This document shows, in pieces, positions 6,540 through 7,047 of a stretch of DNA of 7,047 nt; the stretch's first letter is position 1; each line of letters starts with the position of its first letter. A program made the position numbers and the translations under genes. Origin of the DNA: an uncultured Nitrospina sp. (GTDB lineage: Bacteria > Nitrospinota > Nitrospinia > Nitrospinales > VA-1); assembly GCA_913044145.1 (NCBI GenBank), contig CAJWOD010000074.1, positions 1 to 7,047 of the forward strand. The letters run 5' to 3'. Under the pieces are notes generated by a model, which ran no database searches, was not told where the DNA came from, and worked only from the letters and a program-made list of their open reading frames with translations.

Positions 6540-7047
6540 ATGGGCTATCTTTTGGCGATAACACGGTTTCTCATTTATATAGGTGTCTTCTCCATTTTCT
6601 TTTTAATAGGATTAATGGTCCATATTTTATTTTTTGTTTCGAAGTTGCAACGGAATAAATGGATTTTATTTTTTATCTGTTGGTGGGCCAAAACAACTTG
6701 TTGGGTCTTTAATTTTCAATTTAATGTTGTGGGAGATGAATTGCCAAAACCCGGGTCTTTGATTGTTGCAAATCATGTGGGCTCACCAGATATTTTTATC
6801 CTGGGTGCTTGTTTTGAAGCCTTTTTTGTTTCAAAAGCAGAAATTTCCAATTGGCCCTTTTTTAATCTATTGGCATGGCTTGGATTGACCATATTTGCTG
6901 ATAGAAAAAAAAAGCGGCAGGTCATGTCTATTATTGAAAAAATTGAAACACGATTGAATTCCAATTGCTCGGTGATACTATTTCCCGAAGCCCAAGCAAC
7001 AAACGGAATAGATGTTGCCCCCTTTAAATCTGCCGTTTTTGAATCTG
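6540..7047 (+). CDS. Lysophospholipid acyltransferase family protein (PlsC-like), 3' truncated by window
   Basis: The first 169 codons are visible; the gene runs off the window edge. Family members transfer an acyl group from acyl-ACP or acyl-CoA to a lysophospholipid, such as lysophosphatidic acid, at the inner membrane. A hydrophobic helix spans about 10-33, with a second hydrophobic stretch at 41-49. The catalytic HX4D motif is NHVGSPD (78-84), with His79 and Asp84. FADR (119-122) fits motif II. FPEAQATNG (148-156) is motif III, with Ala-Gln-Ala where Gly-Thr-Thr/Ser is usual, followed by PFKSAVFE (161-168). An in-frame TGA at 6519 means the ORF cannot begin in the preceding coding region beyond that point, and ATG 6540 is the first ATG. 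There is no Shine-Dalgarno sequence; the 8-base gap from the SGNH gene's stop suggests translational coupling. Exact substrate (PlsC, ornithine-lipid OlsA type or other) cannot be told from this part. Confidence 0.87.
   Translation, partial: MGYLLAITRFLIYIGVFSIFFLIGLMVHILFFVSKLQRNKWILFFICWWAKTTCWVFNFQFNVVGDELPKPGSLIVANHVGSPDIFILGACFEAFFVSKAEISNWPFFNLLAWLGLTIFADRKKKRQVMSIIEKIETRLNSNCSVILFPEAQATNGIDVAPFKSAVFES

Overview
The window carries six genes, all on the + strand, from a moderately AT-rich Gram-negative-type bacterium. Blocks counted by hand in nadB are about 42-45% G+C. The pilin N-terminus closely resembles those of Deltaproteobacteria (Geobacter-type PilA). The gene mix (aerobic-type L-aspartate oxidase, FtsK, a signal-less BtuF-like protein, a PlsC-type acyltransferase) would fit Desulfobacterota, Nitrospinota, SAR324 or a related lineage. 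The sequence alone does not fix the taxon. No tRNA, rRNA, CRISPR array, insertion sequence or phage gene was seen.

Layout. Positions 1-146 are a noncoding leader with a small inverted repeat and a good ribosome binding site for a type IV major pilin (147-539). A 109-bp gap holds a probable promoter for a cytosolic BtuF-like binding protein (649-1572). A 54-bp gap holds a near-consensus sigma-70-type promoter for nadB (1627-3285), whose stop overlaps the start of ftsK (3278-5644) by 8 bases. A hairpin with a broken T-run at 5669-5694 may end this operon. A second transcription unit starts near 5755 with an unrecognised SGNH-fold hydrolase (5755-6531). Eight bases later a lysophospholipid-type acyltransferase begins, and the window edge cuts it off.

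How the genes relate. The pilin serves surface pili, the BtuF-like protein probably binds a corrinoid or a metal-containing ligand inside the cell, NadB starts de novo NAD synthesis, and FtsK clears chromosomes from the septum. These are mostly unrelated housekeeping tasks. Only the last two genes look like a functional pair: a putative cytosolic esterase with a cationic tail, followed by a membrane acyltransferase, which suggests lipid acyl turnover or a specialised lipid.

The two most notable points are these. First, the nadB promoter is placed so that transcription should begin at the A of the ATG, giving a leaderless mRNA, and the BtuF-like gene has a similar arrangement; neither gene has a Shine-Dalgarno sequence, while the pilin does. 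Second, the SGNH-acyltransferase pair has no established function that I recognise.
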